Of a stretch of 34,986 bases of DNA, positions 25,780 to 33,626 are shown piece after piece. This stretch comes from Fusobacterium sp. GTDB lineage: Bacteria > Fusobacteriota > Fusobacteriia > Fusobacteriales > Fusobacteriaceae. Numbering within the stretch: the first letter of the stretch is position 1; each line of letters opens with the position of its first letter. The position numbers and the translations under genes were made by a program. Location of the stretch: assembly GCF_030528405.1 (NCBI RefSeq), contig NZ_JAUMYY010000015.1, forward strand, positions 2,349 to 37,334. Direction: 5' to 3'. A model generated the notes under the pieces. The model made no database searches. It was given only the letters and a program-made list of their open reading frames with translations, and had not been told where the DNA came from.

Positions 25780-26279
25780 TGGAAAAAATTAAACTAAACA
25801 ACAATTTAAAACTTATAGTCTGTGTTGGACCTAATAATATAATTGGTGATAAGTATCCTAAAGGTAATGGAATGTTATGGCATATAAAAGAGGAATTACT
25901 TTACTTTAAGAGTTTAACCCTTGGAAACACGCTTCTTTTTGGAGCTAGCACAGCAAAAGTAGTGCCAGTTGAACTTATGAAAAAAGATAGAGAAGTAATT
26001 ATATTACATAGAAGTATGGATGTTCCTAAATTGTTGGAAGAATTAACAGAGCAAAACAAAACTATCTTTGTTTGCGGAGGTAGTTCAATTTATAGATATT
26101 TTTTAGAAAATTTTTATATTGACGAAATTTATTTGTCTAAAATAAAAGAGAATGTAAAAGTCAAGGAAGCAACAGAAGCACTATATTTGCCAAATATAGA
26201 AGATTATGGCTATGAAATTGTTTCTGCTAAAGACTACGACGAGTTTACAGCCTATGTGTATAAACTAAAAAATAAATAG
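25779..26279 (+). CDS. folA: Dihydrofolate reductase
   Basis: This enzyme reduces dihydrofolate to tetrahydrofolate with NADPH, serving thymidylate synthase encoded by the overlapping upstream gene. The 166-residue protein fits the family: N-terminal LKLIVCVGPNNIIGD, the GNGMLWHIKEELLYFKSLTLG block in which a glutamate takes the place of the common aspartate or glutamate of the active-site helix, and FVCGGSSIYRYFL for the NADPH-binding glycine pair. The sequence is fairly divergent (it has GASTAK where GRxTxE is common), which may affect antifolate sensitivity. Assignment is firm from the overall pattern and the ThyA pairing. Confidence 0.88.
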   Translation: MEKIKLNNNLKLIVCVGPNNIIGDKYPKGNGMLWHIKEELLYFKSLTLGNTLLFGASTAKVVPVELMKKDREVIILHRSMDVPKLLEELTEQNKTIFVCGGSSIYRYFLENFYIDEIYLSKIKENVKVKEATEALYLPNIEDYGYEIVSAKDYDEFTAYVYKLKNK

Positions 26280-26287
26280 GAGTTTTT

Positions 26288-27646
26288 ATGAAAATAGTTA
26301 TTATTGGAGCTGGGAAAGTGGGGGAATTACTCTGCCACGATCTGGCAAATGAGGGAAATGATATTACTCTTATAGAAACAAATGCTAAAATATTGGATAA
26401 AATAATTTCAAATAATGATATAATGGGATTTGTTGGAAATGGAACTAACTATGATGTTCAGATGGAAGCTGGTGTATCCAAGGCAGATATTTTTATAGCT
26501 GTTACAGAAAAAGATGAAATAAATATTATATCCTCTGTTATTGCTAAAAAATTGGGAGCCAAATTCACTATAGCCAGAGTAAGAAACACGGAGTATTCAT
26601 CGCAGATTAAATTTATGAGTGAATCTTTAGGAATAGATCTTGTAATAAACCCTGAATTGGAGACAGCAGATTATATTAAACAAAATATTAGCTTTCCTGA
26701 GGCATTAAACGTAGAAAGTTTTGTAAATGGGAAATTAAAAATGGTAGAATTTTTTCTGGATGAAAATTCTTCTTTAAATGAGGTATCCATATTGGAGTTT
26801 AGACAAAAACTTTTTCCTAAATTACTAGTCTGTATAATAAAAAGAGAAGATGAAATTATAATTCCTTCAGGTAATACAGTCTTAAAATCTGGCGATAGAG
26901 TATATATAACTGGGGTGGAAAAAGATATAATAAATTTTCAAAATCTTCTTGGAAGGTATCCTAAAAAAATTTCTTCAGCTTTTATAATTGGAGCTGGAAT
27001 AATAACACATTATTTGGCAAAAGAATTATTAAAAGAAAAAATAAAGGTGAAGATTTTAGAACAAGATGAAGAAAAAGCCATTAAGCTCAGTGAAGAATTA
27101 CCTGATGCTACTGTTGTTCATGGGGATGGAAGCAATGAAGATATATTAAAAGAAGAAAACTTTAAAAAATACGACACTTGCATCTCTATAACAGGTATGG
27201 ATGAAACTAATATTTTTATATCTATTTATGCTAAAAAAATGGGTATAAAGAAAATAATCACAAAGCTTAATAAGTTATCTTTTATTGATATTTTAGGTGA
27301 AGATAGTTTACAAACTATAGTAACTCCTAAAAAACTTATAGCAGATAATATAATAAGAGTTGTTAGATCTCTGGCAAGTAAAAAGGGAAGTAAGATTGAA
27401 AATCTCTATAGACTTGAAAATAATAAGGTGGAAGCTATAGAGCTTTTAATTAGTTCTCATAGCAAGGTCAATGATATTCCTTTGAAAAATTTAAAAATTA
27501 AAAAAAATCTTTTAATTGCATATATAATTAGAAATAATATACCTATTTTCCCTTCTGGTAACGATGTTATAAAAGAAGGAGATAGAGTTATTATCATAAC
27601 AACTGAAAACTTTTTTGATGATATAAATGATATTTTAGAAGAATAA
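26288..27646 (+). CDS. trkA: TrkA-type potassium uptake regulator
   Basis: This is the peripheral NAD(H)-binding gating subunit of a Trk/Ktr potassium channel. The 452-residue protein is a tandem duplication of RCK domains: the first Rossmann fold starts with IIGAGKVG at residues 5-12 and a TrkA-C domain follows near 140-225. The second Rossmann fold starts with FIIGAGIITHYLA near 233, and its TrkA-C domain closes with SGNDVIKEGDRVIIIT. The length is that of the full double TrkA. The membrane partner TrkH is not in the window. The start lies 8 bases after folA with an AGGAG site. Co-transcription with thyA and folA seems likely from spacing but has no evident functional link. Confidence 0.93.
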   Translation: MKIVIIGAGKVGELLCHDLANEGNDITLIETNAKILDKIISNNDIMGFVGNGTNYDVQMEAGVSKADIFIAVTEKDEINIISSVIAKKLGAKFTIARVRNTEYSSQIKFMSESLGIDLVINPELETADYIKQNISFPEALNVESFVNGKLKMVEFFLDENSSLNEVSILEFRQKLFPKLLVCIIKREDEIIIPSGNTVLKSGDRVYITGVEKDIINFQNLLGRYPKKISSAFIIGAGIITHYLAKELLKEKIKVKILEQDEEKAIKLSEELPDATVVHGDGSNEDILKEENFKKYDTCISITGMDETNIFISIYAKKMGIKKIITKLNKLSFIDILGEDSLQTIVTPKKLIADNIIRVVRSLASKKGSKIENLYRLENNKVEAIELLISSHSKVNDIPLKNLKIKKNLLIAYIIRNNIPIFPSGNDVIKEGDRVIIITTENFFDDINDILEE

Positions 27647-27669
27647 TTTGAAAGAAGGTGCAAAGAAAA

Positions 27670-28305
27670 ATGCAAAAAATAAAAACATCTTCTCTTATTG
27701 CAGAAATATTTAATGCCATAACTCATGGCTTAGGAGCTATTTTAAGCATTGTAACTATAATATTTCTTGTCAGAAAGGGAATTAAATTAAAGTCAGCTGA
27801 AGCCATAATTGCCTATAGCATATATGGAGGAAGTATGTTTTTACTTTTTATGAGTTCAACTCTCTATCACAGTTTTGTTTTTTCTAAATATGCTGACTTT
27901 TTTCAAAAAATAGATCACAGCACCATTTATCTTTTAATTGCTGGAACCTACACCCCTTATTTGCTATTGACAATTGGAGGTCTGTTAGGAAATATATCAT
28001 TGGCTATAATATGGTCTTTAGCTTTTATAGGAATATTTTTTGAGATAATTACTTTAGGGAAATATCCTAAATTGAGCATTTTATTTTATTTATTACTGGG
28101 CTGGTTTGTCATAATAATTATTTATCCTCTAGTGAAAGCCTTGCCAATTTATGGATTAGTTTTGTTAATTTTAGGAGGTTTAAGTTATTCAATAGGAACA
28201 GTTTTTTATTGTTTTAAAAAAATTGAATGGCTGCATGTGGTTTGGCATATTTTTGTAGTAGGTGGAGCAGCTTTTATGTTTTATAGTATTTTTTATTATG
28301 TATAG
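27670..28305 (+). CDS. PAQR/hemolysin III family membrane protein (YqfA-like)
   Basis: This is a seven-helix membrane protein of the hemolysin III or PAQR family. The characteristic polar motifs are FNAITHGLGAI near the start, SSTLYHSF in helix 2, KIDHSTIYLLIAGTYTPYLL in the middle, and HVVWHIFVVGGA near the C terminus, where conserved histidines may bind zinc as in eukaryotic PAQR receptors. The bacterial function is not settled. An upstream GTG at 27658 overlaps the AGAAGG site (27653-27658), so the ATG at 27670 is preferred, giving about 211 residues. It follows trkA closely and is closed by a strong terminator. Confidence 0.9.
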   Translation: MQKIKTSSLIAEIFNAITHGLGAILSIVTIIFLVRKGIKLKSAEAIIAYSIYGGSMFLLFMSSTLYHSFVFSKYADFFQKIDHSTIYLLIAGTYTPYLLLTIGGLLGNISLAIIWSLAFIGIFFEIITLGKYPKLSILFYLLLGWFVIIIIYPLVKALPIYGLVLLILGGLSYSIGTVFYCFKKIEWLHVVWHIFVVGGAAFMFYSIFYYV

Positions 28306-28324
28306 CATTATTATATTATAAAGT

Positions 28325-28370
28325 GAGCCGTTGCAACTTATTTTTTAAGTGCAGCGGCTCCTTATTTTTT
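28325..28370. terminator. Strong terminator between convergent PAQR and rseC genes
   Basis: GAGCCGTTGC (28325-28334) pairs with GCAGCGGCTC (28351-28360), with one G-T pair. After a bulged A, ACTTA pairs with TAAGT around a T5 loop. CTTATTTTTTT follows on the + strand. The rseC stop codon adjoins its right end. Confidence 0.85.
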
Positions 28371-28819
28371 TAAAAGAAATCTTCACAAGTATTATTTGAA
28401 ACTATAGAAGGATCAAACTTTTCAACAGATATAATTTTAATTTCCTCATCTATATTTTTTTTGGCAAAAAACTTATCATAGATAAAAAGAAGTAGAAAAG
28501 AAAAAGCTAGACCTAAAAAACTTCCTATGATACTTTTTCCTTCTGAAAATCCTAATTTTGCAGCGAGCACATAGGAAAGTATCATAAAACAAGGTGGCAT
28601 TACATAGGCAATAGTAGCAGCTTTTATAACATCTTTTTCTGAAATTTCAAGAGTTACCAAATCTCCCACTTGAACTTCTCTATCTATTTTAAACTCAAAG
28701 TCTTTCCCATATTTACTGGACTCACTGCATTGACTACAATGAGAGCAAGAAGAACTTTTATATAATTTTATACTGACTCGATCTCCCTTAATTTTAGTTA
28801 CAATTCCTTTATTTTCCAT
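28370..28819 (-). CDS. rseC: RseC/MucC family protein (SoxR-reducing or sigma-E regulator type)
   Basis: This 149-residue protein of the RseC/MucC family has a cytoplasmic N-terminal domain with a small cysteine cluster, CSHCSQC at residues 25-31, two central hydrophobic segments (about 68-88 and 96-115), and a short tail. In proteobacteria such proteins modulate sigma-E or take part in reducing SoxR beside Rnf-type complexes. In Fusobacteria a role in electron transfer to an Rnf-linked or redox-sensing system is only an inference, and no rnf gene is in this window. AGGAG lies before the ATG. It is a single gene on the - strand. Confidence 0.85.
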   Translation of the reverse strand: MENKGIVTKIKGDRVSIKLYKSSSCSHCSQCSESSKYGKDFEFKIDREVQVGDLVTLEISEKDVIKAATIAYVMPPCFMILSYVLAAKLGFSEGKSIIGSFLGLAFSFLLLFIYDKFFAKKNIDEEIKIISVEKFDPSIVSNNTCEDFF

Positions 28820-28868
28820 TTTAAACTCCTTCTGTGATGAATAAGAAATATCAAAACATAATAAATTT

Positions 28869-28877
28869 ATTATAGCA
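28869..28877 (-). promoter_or_regulatory. Predicted extended -10 promoter of rseC
   Basis: On the - strand TGC followed by TATAAT (28869-28874) lies about 50 bases before the rseC start. An inverted repeat, ATAGCAAA (28872-28879) and TTTGCTAT (28913-28920), overlaps it. Confidence 0.5.
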
Positions 28878-28979
28878 AATTCTAAATAAAAAGTACACTT
28901 TGCAAGAGAACTTTTGCTATGGTAAATTATAGAGTTTTATATTATAATAAAAAAAAGCTATTTTGATGGAGGTATAGCA

Positions 28980-29294
28980 ATGAAGAGATTTCAAAATGCA
29001 TCACTTGAATACAATGCTCAAAAAAGGGAATTAATTTTTAGAGATGCACAAACTAATGGTATATTTTTTGCAATCGAATTTTTTGAAAATAAACAGATGA
29101 AAAGGGTTTTTTCATTATATCCTCTAAGTGTTGAATTAAAAGATAAAATGTTGGAATTAAAATTTTCAGTTGAGAATGAAAATAGTAAGCAAAATGTTTT
29201 GACTATGTTTATAGAAACAACTCAACTCAGTGAAGATAAAAGAACTATTATAGATGTCTCTGTAGAAGACTTGGATGATATAATATTTTCATAA
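28980..29294 (+). CDS. Hypothetical small soluble protein
   Basis: I do not recognise this 104-residue protein. It has no signal peptide, membrane segment or cysteine, and is charged and rich in Glu, Lys and Phe. Alternating hydrophobic positions suggest a small beta-rich domain with a C-terminal acidic end (VSVEDLDDIIFS). GGAGG lies 6 bases before the ATG, and a TATAAT at 28943-28948 could serve as its -10, so it looks like a genuine monocistronic gene. It lies divergent to rseC across a 160-base gap. Codon use resembles its neighbours. No function is offered. Confidence 0.7.
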   Translation: MKRFQNASLEYNAQKRELIFRDAQTNGIFFAIEFFENKQMKRVFSLYPLSVELKDKMLELKFSVENENSKQNVLTMFIETTQLSEDKRTIIDVSVEDLDDIIFS

Positions 29295-29410
29295 AATTAA
29301 ATTTTTAATAACATTCCTTCGCTTTAATAGTTATAGATATTTATAAAAAAATAATTTGCATATAGTACAATAATTTTTGTTAAAAAACAACTTAGATAAT
29401 TTTTAATATG

Positions 29411-29439
29411 TTGACAAGTTATATTTTTCCCCATACAAT
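29411..29439 (+). promoter_or_regulatory. Strong predicted promoter of the EamA exporter gene
   Basis: TTGACA (29411-29416), a 17-base spacer and TACAAT (29434-29439) form the best consensus promoter in the window. The start would be near 29446, which leaves a leader of about 35 bases with GGAGG at 29469-29473. Confidence 0.8.
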
Positions 29440-29480
29440 ATAAACATAAGGAAAAAAGGTTGTATGATGGAGGTAATATT

Positions 29481-30371
29481 TTGAACAAGAAAATTTTAGG
29501 TAATATCCTTCTTTTAATCACCTCAATAATTTGGGGTTCGGCATTTGTAGCTCAGATAACAGGTATGGCAGCTTTAGGTCCTTTTACATTTAATGCTGCC
29601 AGATCTTTTTTAGCTGTAATTTCTTTGTCCATATTAGTTTTCTTTTTAAAAGATAGTATGAATACAAAGTTAATAGACTTATTAAAAGGAGGATTGGCGT
29701 GTGGGCTTTTTCTCTTTATGGGTTCGTCGTTACAGCAGATTGGGCTTCTTTACACCACAGCAGGAAAAGCAAGTTTTATAACATCTCTTTATATTTTAAT
29801 GGTTCCAATTTTAGCTTTTATAGCGATGAAAAAACGAATTAATTTCTTAACATGTGTTGCTATAATATTAGGTGCTATAGGCTTGTATCTACTTGCAATA
29901 CCAAGTGGAAATTCGTTTTCGGTCAATAGGGGAGATTTTATAGTTTTTATTGGTTCGTTTTTTTGGGGAGCTCATATATTGGTTATAGACTATTTTACCA
30001 AAAAAGTTAATCCTGTAAAATTATCACTTGTGCAATTTACGGTTATGACTCTCGTTTCAGCTTTAGTGGCTTTTACCTTTGAGAGGGAGAGCATAAGTTT
30101 TTTTAATCTAATGATTTCATGGAAACCAATAGTTTATGCTGGAATTTTTTCGTCTTGTATAGCCTATACTTTACAAATGGTTGGGCAAAAATATACAGAG
30201 CCCGTTTTAGCATCATTAATTTTAAGTTTGGAATCAGTTTTTGGAGCTTTATCAGGTTATCTATTTTTAAGTGAAACCTTAAGTTCTAAGGAATTTATAG
30301 GTTGTATAGTCGTTTTTGTGGCAATTATAATAGCTCAAGCTCCAGAGGATTTTTTAAAAAAGAATAAATAA
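29481..30371 (+). CDS. EamA/DMT-family transporter
   Basis: This protein of about 296 residues has ten hydrophobic segments in two EamA repeats, the layout of drug/metabolite transporters that often export amino acids or other metabolites. Typical segments are ITSIIWGSAFVAQ in helix 1, QQIGLLYTTAGKASFITSLY at the end of repeat 1, and CIAYTLQMVGQKYTEPVLAS followed by LSLESVFGALSGYLFLSE in repeat 2. An upstream TTG at 29460 is in frame, but GGAGG (29469-29473) lies 7 bases before the TTG at 29481, which is chosen. The gene stands alone between a strong promoter and a terminator. The substrate is unknown. Confidence 0.92.
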   Translation: MNKKILGNILLLITSIIWGSAFVAQITGMAALGPFTFNAARSFLAVISLSILVFFLKDSMNTKLIDLLKGGLACGLFLFMGSSLQQIGLLYTTAGKASFITSLYILMVPILAFIAMKKRINFLTCVAIILGAIGLYLLAIPSGNSFSVNRGDFIVFIGSFFWGAHILVIDYFTKKVNPVKLSLVQFTVMTLVSALVAFTFERESISFFNLMISWKPIVYAGIFSSCIAYTLQMVGQKYTEPVLASLILSLESVFGALSGYLFLSETLSSKEFIGCIVVFVAIIIAQAPEDFLKKNK

Positions 30372-30445
30372 ATTTTATATTATAATAAAAATAAGAACTT
30401 ATTAAAATCTATTTTCATAATTATAAATAAGAGATATATCAAAAT

Positions 30446-30482
30446 AAAGCGATTGGAAAATAAAAAAATCCAGTCGCCTTTT
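30446..30482 (+). terminator. Terminator after the EamA gene
   Basis: GCGATTGGA (30449-30457) pairs with TCCAGTCGC (30469-30477), with one G-T pair, and CTTTTT follows. It lies in the 299-base gap 30372-30670, which otherwise holds only the next promoter and no gene. Confidence 0.8.
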
Positions 30483-30586
30483 TAAATATAATCAAAAAAA
30501 AGAGTGTTTATAGAAGAATTTATAAAATTTTTTAAATGACACTTAGTATTGTAATTTACAAAAAAGTATTTTCCAGTAGTTTTTTA

Positions 30587-30615
30587 TTGAAAACTCTTAA
30601 TATATATGATATCAT
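30587..30615 (+). promoter_or_regulatory. Predicted promoter of the maf-mreB gene group
   Basis: TTGAAA (30587-30592), a 17-base spacer and TATCAT (30610-30615) place the transcription start near 30622. This excludes the upstream in-frame ATG at 30536 and supports the start at 30671. Confidence 0.55.
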
Positions 30616-30670
30616 GAAAAGAGTATGCAAAAGTTATTATATTGCAAAGTTATTGTTAAGAGGTGTGATT

Positions 30671-31402
30671 TTGAAAAGGATAAGAATAGTATTTATTTAT
30701 TTCTTAGTCTTATTTTTAATATGTTTATCTTATTTTGTTGAGAGTCCATTAAAAGAACTAAGAATATATGAGAAAGCAATTCAATATTTTGGGATTACTT
30801 TATTACCAGCACTTCTTTTTTTTGTATTTTATGGCTTTATATTTTTTTGTAAGGATAGAATAAAAAGATTTGTCTATGAAGTAAAGCTATATTTTTTTCT
30901 AGTTTTTGTAATACTTGTTCTATACACTTATATTATTTATAAGTCAGGGCTTGATTTAACCGATTTACAAAATATTATTTTAGATGATGGTTACTATAGA
31001 AATTTAATAGAAATTTGTATATATAGATTTAGAATAGGCTATGTTCCTACTTATATTTTATGGTTAATACTTAATTTAAAATTTTCATTTCAGAATATTT
31101 TTTATGGAATGTTGCTGGCTCAATTAGTTTTATTTTTTCTAATAGTTTATGCACCTATAAAGAATTATATCAGAGATAACTATAGAGCATATAAAGAGAG
31201 AAAAAGGCTTGAAAGAGAAGAGAGATTATTATATGAGCAGATAAAAATAAAAGAATCTTTGGAAAAAAATGAAACAATTAGAAAGATAAAGTTTAGAGAA
31301 AATAAAGAAAAGCTTTTAGAAGAAAAAGTTGAATTTTTTAGAAAGAGTACGGAATTAAAGAAAATGGTCAATTTAAATGAAGATATGGGTGATGAATCGT
31401 GA
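30671..31402 (+). CDS. Unknown membrane protein with C-terminal coiled coil, upstream of maf-mreB
   Basis: I do not recognise this 243-residue protein. It has about four hydrophobic segments: residues 5-22, 40-60, 71-92 and 130-160 approximately, the last probably two helices or a long one. A long charged helix follows (about residues 165-240, rich in Glu, Lys and Arg with heptad-like Leu spacing), predicted to be a cytoplasmic coiled coil. AAGAGG (30658-30663) lies 7 bases before the TTG at 30671, which is preferred to the distant ATG at 30536 because a promoter lies between them. Its stop overlaps the GTG start of maf, and mreB follows, so a role near cell-wall growth or division is a guess from context only. 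Confidence 0.7.
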   Translation: MKRIRIVFIYFLVLFLICLSYFVESPLKELRIYEKAIQYFGITLLPALLFFVFYGFIFFCKDRIKRFVYEVKLYFFLVFVILVLYTYIIYKSGLDLTDLQNIILDDGYYRNLIEICIYRFRIGYVPTYILWLILNLKFSFQNIFYGMLLAQLVLFFLIVYAPIKNYIRDNYRAYKERKRLEREERLLYEQIKIKESLEKNETIRKIKFRENKEKLLEEKVEFFRKSTELKKMVNLNEDMGDES

Positions 31403-31977
31403 TACTTGCATCTAATTCGCCTAGAAGACAAGAAATATTAAGAGATGCAGGCTTTCAAATAAAAGTCTTACCTGCTAATATAGATGAGAAGAGTTCCAAG
31501 ACGAATTTAATTGAAAAGGTTAAAGAAATAGCCTATAAAAAGGCTTTTCATATAGCCCAATTAAATCCTGATGAATATGTGTTGGCAGCTGATACAATAG
31601 TTGAAATAAATGGACTTATTTTAGCTAAACCTGTAGATGAAAAACAAGCAAGGGAGTATTTAAATCTTTTATCTGGAAAGAAGCATAGAGTTATAACCGC
31701 TTATTCTTTTATAAATATCCAAAGAAAAATATTTTTAACAGATGTGGATATAAGTGAGGTAAAGTTTTATGATTTGGATTGTGAGCTCATAGAATACTAT
31801 TTAAAAAGTGGAGAAGCTTTTGATAAGGCAGGAGCTTATGGAATACAAGGGAAAGGAAGAATGCTTGTTGAAAGAATAGAAGGGGATTTCTTCTCCATAA
31901 TGGGCTTTCCTATAGCTAAGTTTATAAGAAGTTTAAAAAATTTAAATATAGATTTTAAAGATATTTCAAAAATATAA
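31399..31977 (+). CDS. maf: Maf-family nucleoside triphosphate pyrophosphatase
   Basis: Maf proteins hydrolyse non-canonical or house-cleaning nucleotides (dTTP, UTP or modified bases, depending on subgroup) to monophosphates and are linked to division arrest. The 192-residue protein has the N-terminal LASNSPRRQEIL motif, the central VLAADTIVEINGLILAKP, and the SGKKHRVITAY segment. The last part has EAFDKAGAYGIQGKGRMLVERIEGDFFSIMGFP, which is the family's C-terminal signature. Translation begins at GTG, which overlaps the stop of the upstream gene (GTGA), so coupling is likely. It precedes mreB by 13 bases, a common pairing in bacteria. Confidence 0.94.
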   Translation: MILASNSPRRQEILRDAGFQIKVLPANIDEKSSKTNLIEKVKEIAYKKAFHIAQLNPDEYVLAADTIVEINGLILAKPVDEKQAREYLNLLSGKKHRVITAYSFINIQRKIFLTDVDISEVKFYDLDCELIEYYLKSGEAFDKAGAYGIQGKGRMLVERIEGDFFSIMGFPIAKFIRSLKNLNIDFKDISKI

Positions 31978-31990
31978 AAGAGGTGTAGAA

Positions 31991-33037
31991 ATGAAAAAAT
32001 TTGTCAATAGGTTTTTAGGTATATTTTCCGATGATTTAGGTATTGATTTGGGAACATCAAATACGCTTATTTGCGTGAAAAATAAGGGAATTATTCTAAA
32101 TGAACCTTCTGTAGTTACAATAACTGCTAAAACCAAAGAAATTTTTGAAGTTGGAGATAGAGCAAAACTTATGATAGGAAGAACTCCCGTAGCTTATGAA
32201 ACTATAAGACCACTTAGAAATGGAGTAATAGCTGACTACGAGGTCACAGAGAAGATGCTTAGATCTTTTTATAAAAGAGTAAACTCAAATAGATTATTAC
32301 ATAGCCCTAGAGTTATTATCTGTGTCCCAGCAGGTATAACACAGGTTGAAAAAAGAGCTGTTATGGAAGTTACAAGAGAGGCAGGAGCAAGAGAAGCATA
32401 TTTAATAGAGGAGCCTATGGCAGCAGCTATAGGAGTGGGCATTAATATATTCGAGCCAGAAGGAAATATGATAGTAGATATAGGTGGAGGAACATCTGAA
32501 CTTGCTGTTATATCTTTGGGTGGAGTAGTTAGAAAATCCTCATTTAGAGTTGCAGGAGATAAATTTGATGCTGCAATAATAGACTATGTTAGAAATAAAC
32601 ATAATCTTCTGATAGGAGAGAAGACAGCTGAGGAAGTGAAAATACAAATAGGTTCAGTTTTACAGCTGGAGGAAGATTTAAGCGTTGAAGTAAGTGGAAA
32701 AAATATATTAAATGGTCTACCTAAGGATATTACCTTGACATCATCTGAATTGGTAGAACCTTTAGGTGCCTTAATTCAAGAGATAATAGAAGAGATAAGA
32801 ATAATTTTTGAGAAAACGCCTCCAGAATTGGCAGCCGATATCAGAAGAAGAGGTCTTTATATAACGGGTGGAGGAGCTTTATTAAGAGGCATAGATAAGA
32901 AGATTTCAAATTCTTTAAATTTAAAAGTTACAATCTCTGAAGAGCCTCTTAATGCAGTGGTAAATGGTATAAATATATTGTTACAAAATTTCTCAACTTA
33001 CAGTAAAGTACTAGTTTCAACTGAAACAGACTACTAA
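31991..33037 (+). CDS. mreB: Rod-shape-determining protein MreB
   Basis: MreB is a bacterial actin that forms membrane-bound filaments and organises the elongation machinery for cell-wall synthesis. The 348-residue protein has the actin-fold motifs: phosphate-1 loop DLGIDLGTSNTLI near the start, the phosphate-2 loop NMIVDIGGGTSELAVISLGG, and the adenosine-binding YITGGGALLRG near the C terminus. IEEPMAAAIGVG, typical of MreB, lies in the middle. The N terminus MKKFVNRFLGIF is amphipathic and probably membrane-binding. An AGAGGTG site precedes the ATG. mreC and mreD do not follow. Instead scpB lies 34 bases downstream. Confidence 0.95.
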   Translation: MKKFVNRFLGIFSDDLGIDLGTSNTLICVKNKGIILNEPSVVTITAKTKEIFEVGDRAKLMIGRTPVAYETIRPLRNGVIADYEVTEKMLRSFYKRVNSNRLLHSPRVIICVPAGITQVEKRAVMEVTREAGAREAYLIEEPMAAAIGVGINIFEPEGNMIVDIGGGTSELAVISLGGVVRKSSFRVAGDKFDAAIIDYVRNKHNLLIGEKTAEEVKIQIGSVLQLEEDLSVEVSGKNILNGLPKDITLTSSELVEPLGALIQEIIEEIRIIFEKTPPELAADIRRRGLYITGGGALLRGIDKKISNSLNLKVTISEEPLNAVVNGINILLQNFSTYSKVLVSTETDY

Positions 33038-33071
33038 TTTATTTCTTAATTTTTTAGGAGAATACACATAG

Positions 33072-33626
33072 ATGAGTATAAAAAATCAAGTAGAAGCTAT
33101 AATATTTTTAGGTGGAGATGAAAATAAAATAAAAGATTTGGCTAAACATTTTGCAATCTCAGTGGAAGATATGCTTAAAATTTTAGAGGAGCTCAAAGAT
33201 GACAGAAAGGATACAGGAATAAATATAGAAATAGAGGGAGAAGTTGTATATTTAACTACCAACCCTCTATTTGGAGATAGTATAAATAGATATTTTGAGC
33301 AGGAAAAAAAGCCTAAAAAATTGTCCTCTGCTGCTATAGAAACCCTATCTATAATAGCATACAGACAGCCAATTACAAAATCAGAGATAGAGAGTATAAG
33401 AGGAGTTTCGGTTGATAGAATTATTTATACTTTAGAGGAAAAAAAATTTGTCAGAAATTGTGGTAAGCAAGAAACGGGAAGAAAGGCTAATTTATATGAA
33501 GTAACGGATAGATTTTTAGCCTATTTGGGTATAAAAAATATAAGAGATTTACCAGACTATAGTTTATTAAAAGAAAAATTAAACAGAGAAGTTGTGGAAA
33601 CAGAGGTTTTAGATGAGAATAAATAA
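33072..33626 (+). CDS. scpB: Segregation and condensation protein ScpB
   Basis: ScpB is a winged-helix protein that binds ScpA and SMC in the chromosome-condensing complex. The 184-residue protein has the typical start (IKNQVEAIIFLGGDENKIKDLAKHF), and the highly conserved second winged helix LSSAAIETLSIIAYRQPITKSEIESIRGVSVDRIIYTLEEKKFV, ending in GRKANLYEVTDRFLAYLGI. Length is standard. ScpA is not in the window. AGGAG lies 13-17 bases before the ATG, a rather long spacing. It overlaps the pseudouridine synthase gene by 14 bases, the scpB-rluB arrangement seen in many bacteria. Confidence 0.94.
   Translation: MSIKNQVEAIIFLGGDENKIKDLAKHFAISVEDMLKILEELKDDRKDTGINIEIEGEVVYLTTNPLFGDSINRYFEQEKKPKKLSSAAIETLSIIAYRQPITKSEIESIRGVSVDRIIYTLEEKKFVRNCGKQETGRKANLYEVTDRFLAYLGIKNIRDLPDYSLLKEKLNREVVETEVLDENK

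Noticed and set aside
29324-29521. 65-codon frame on the - strand between the small gene and the exporter
   Set aside because: It overlaps the strong + strand promoter and the start of the exporter, lacks a ribosome-binding site, and is cysteine- and leucine-rich like a chance translation.
30536-30670. Longer N terminus for the membrane protein before maf
   Set aside because: A good promoter (30587-30615) lies within the extension, and the ribosome-binding site fits the TTG at 30671.
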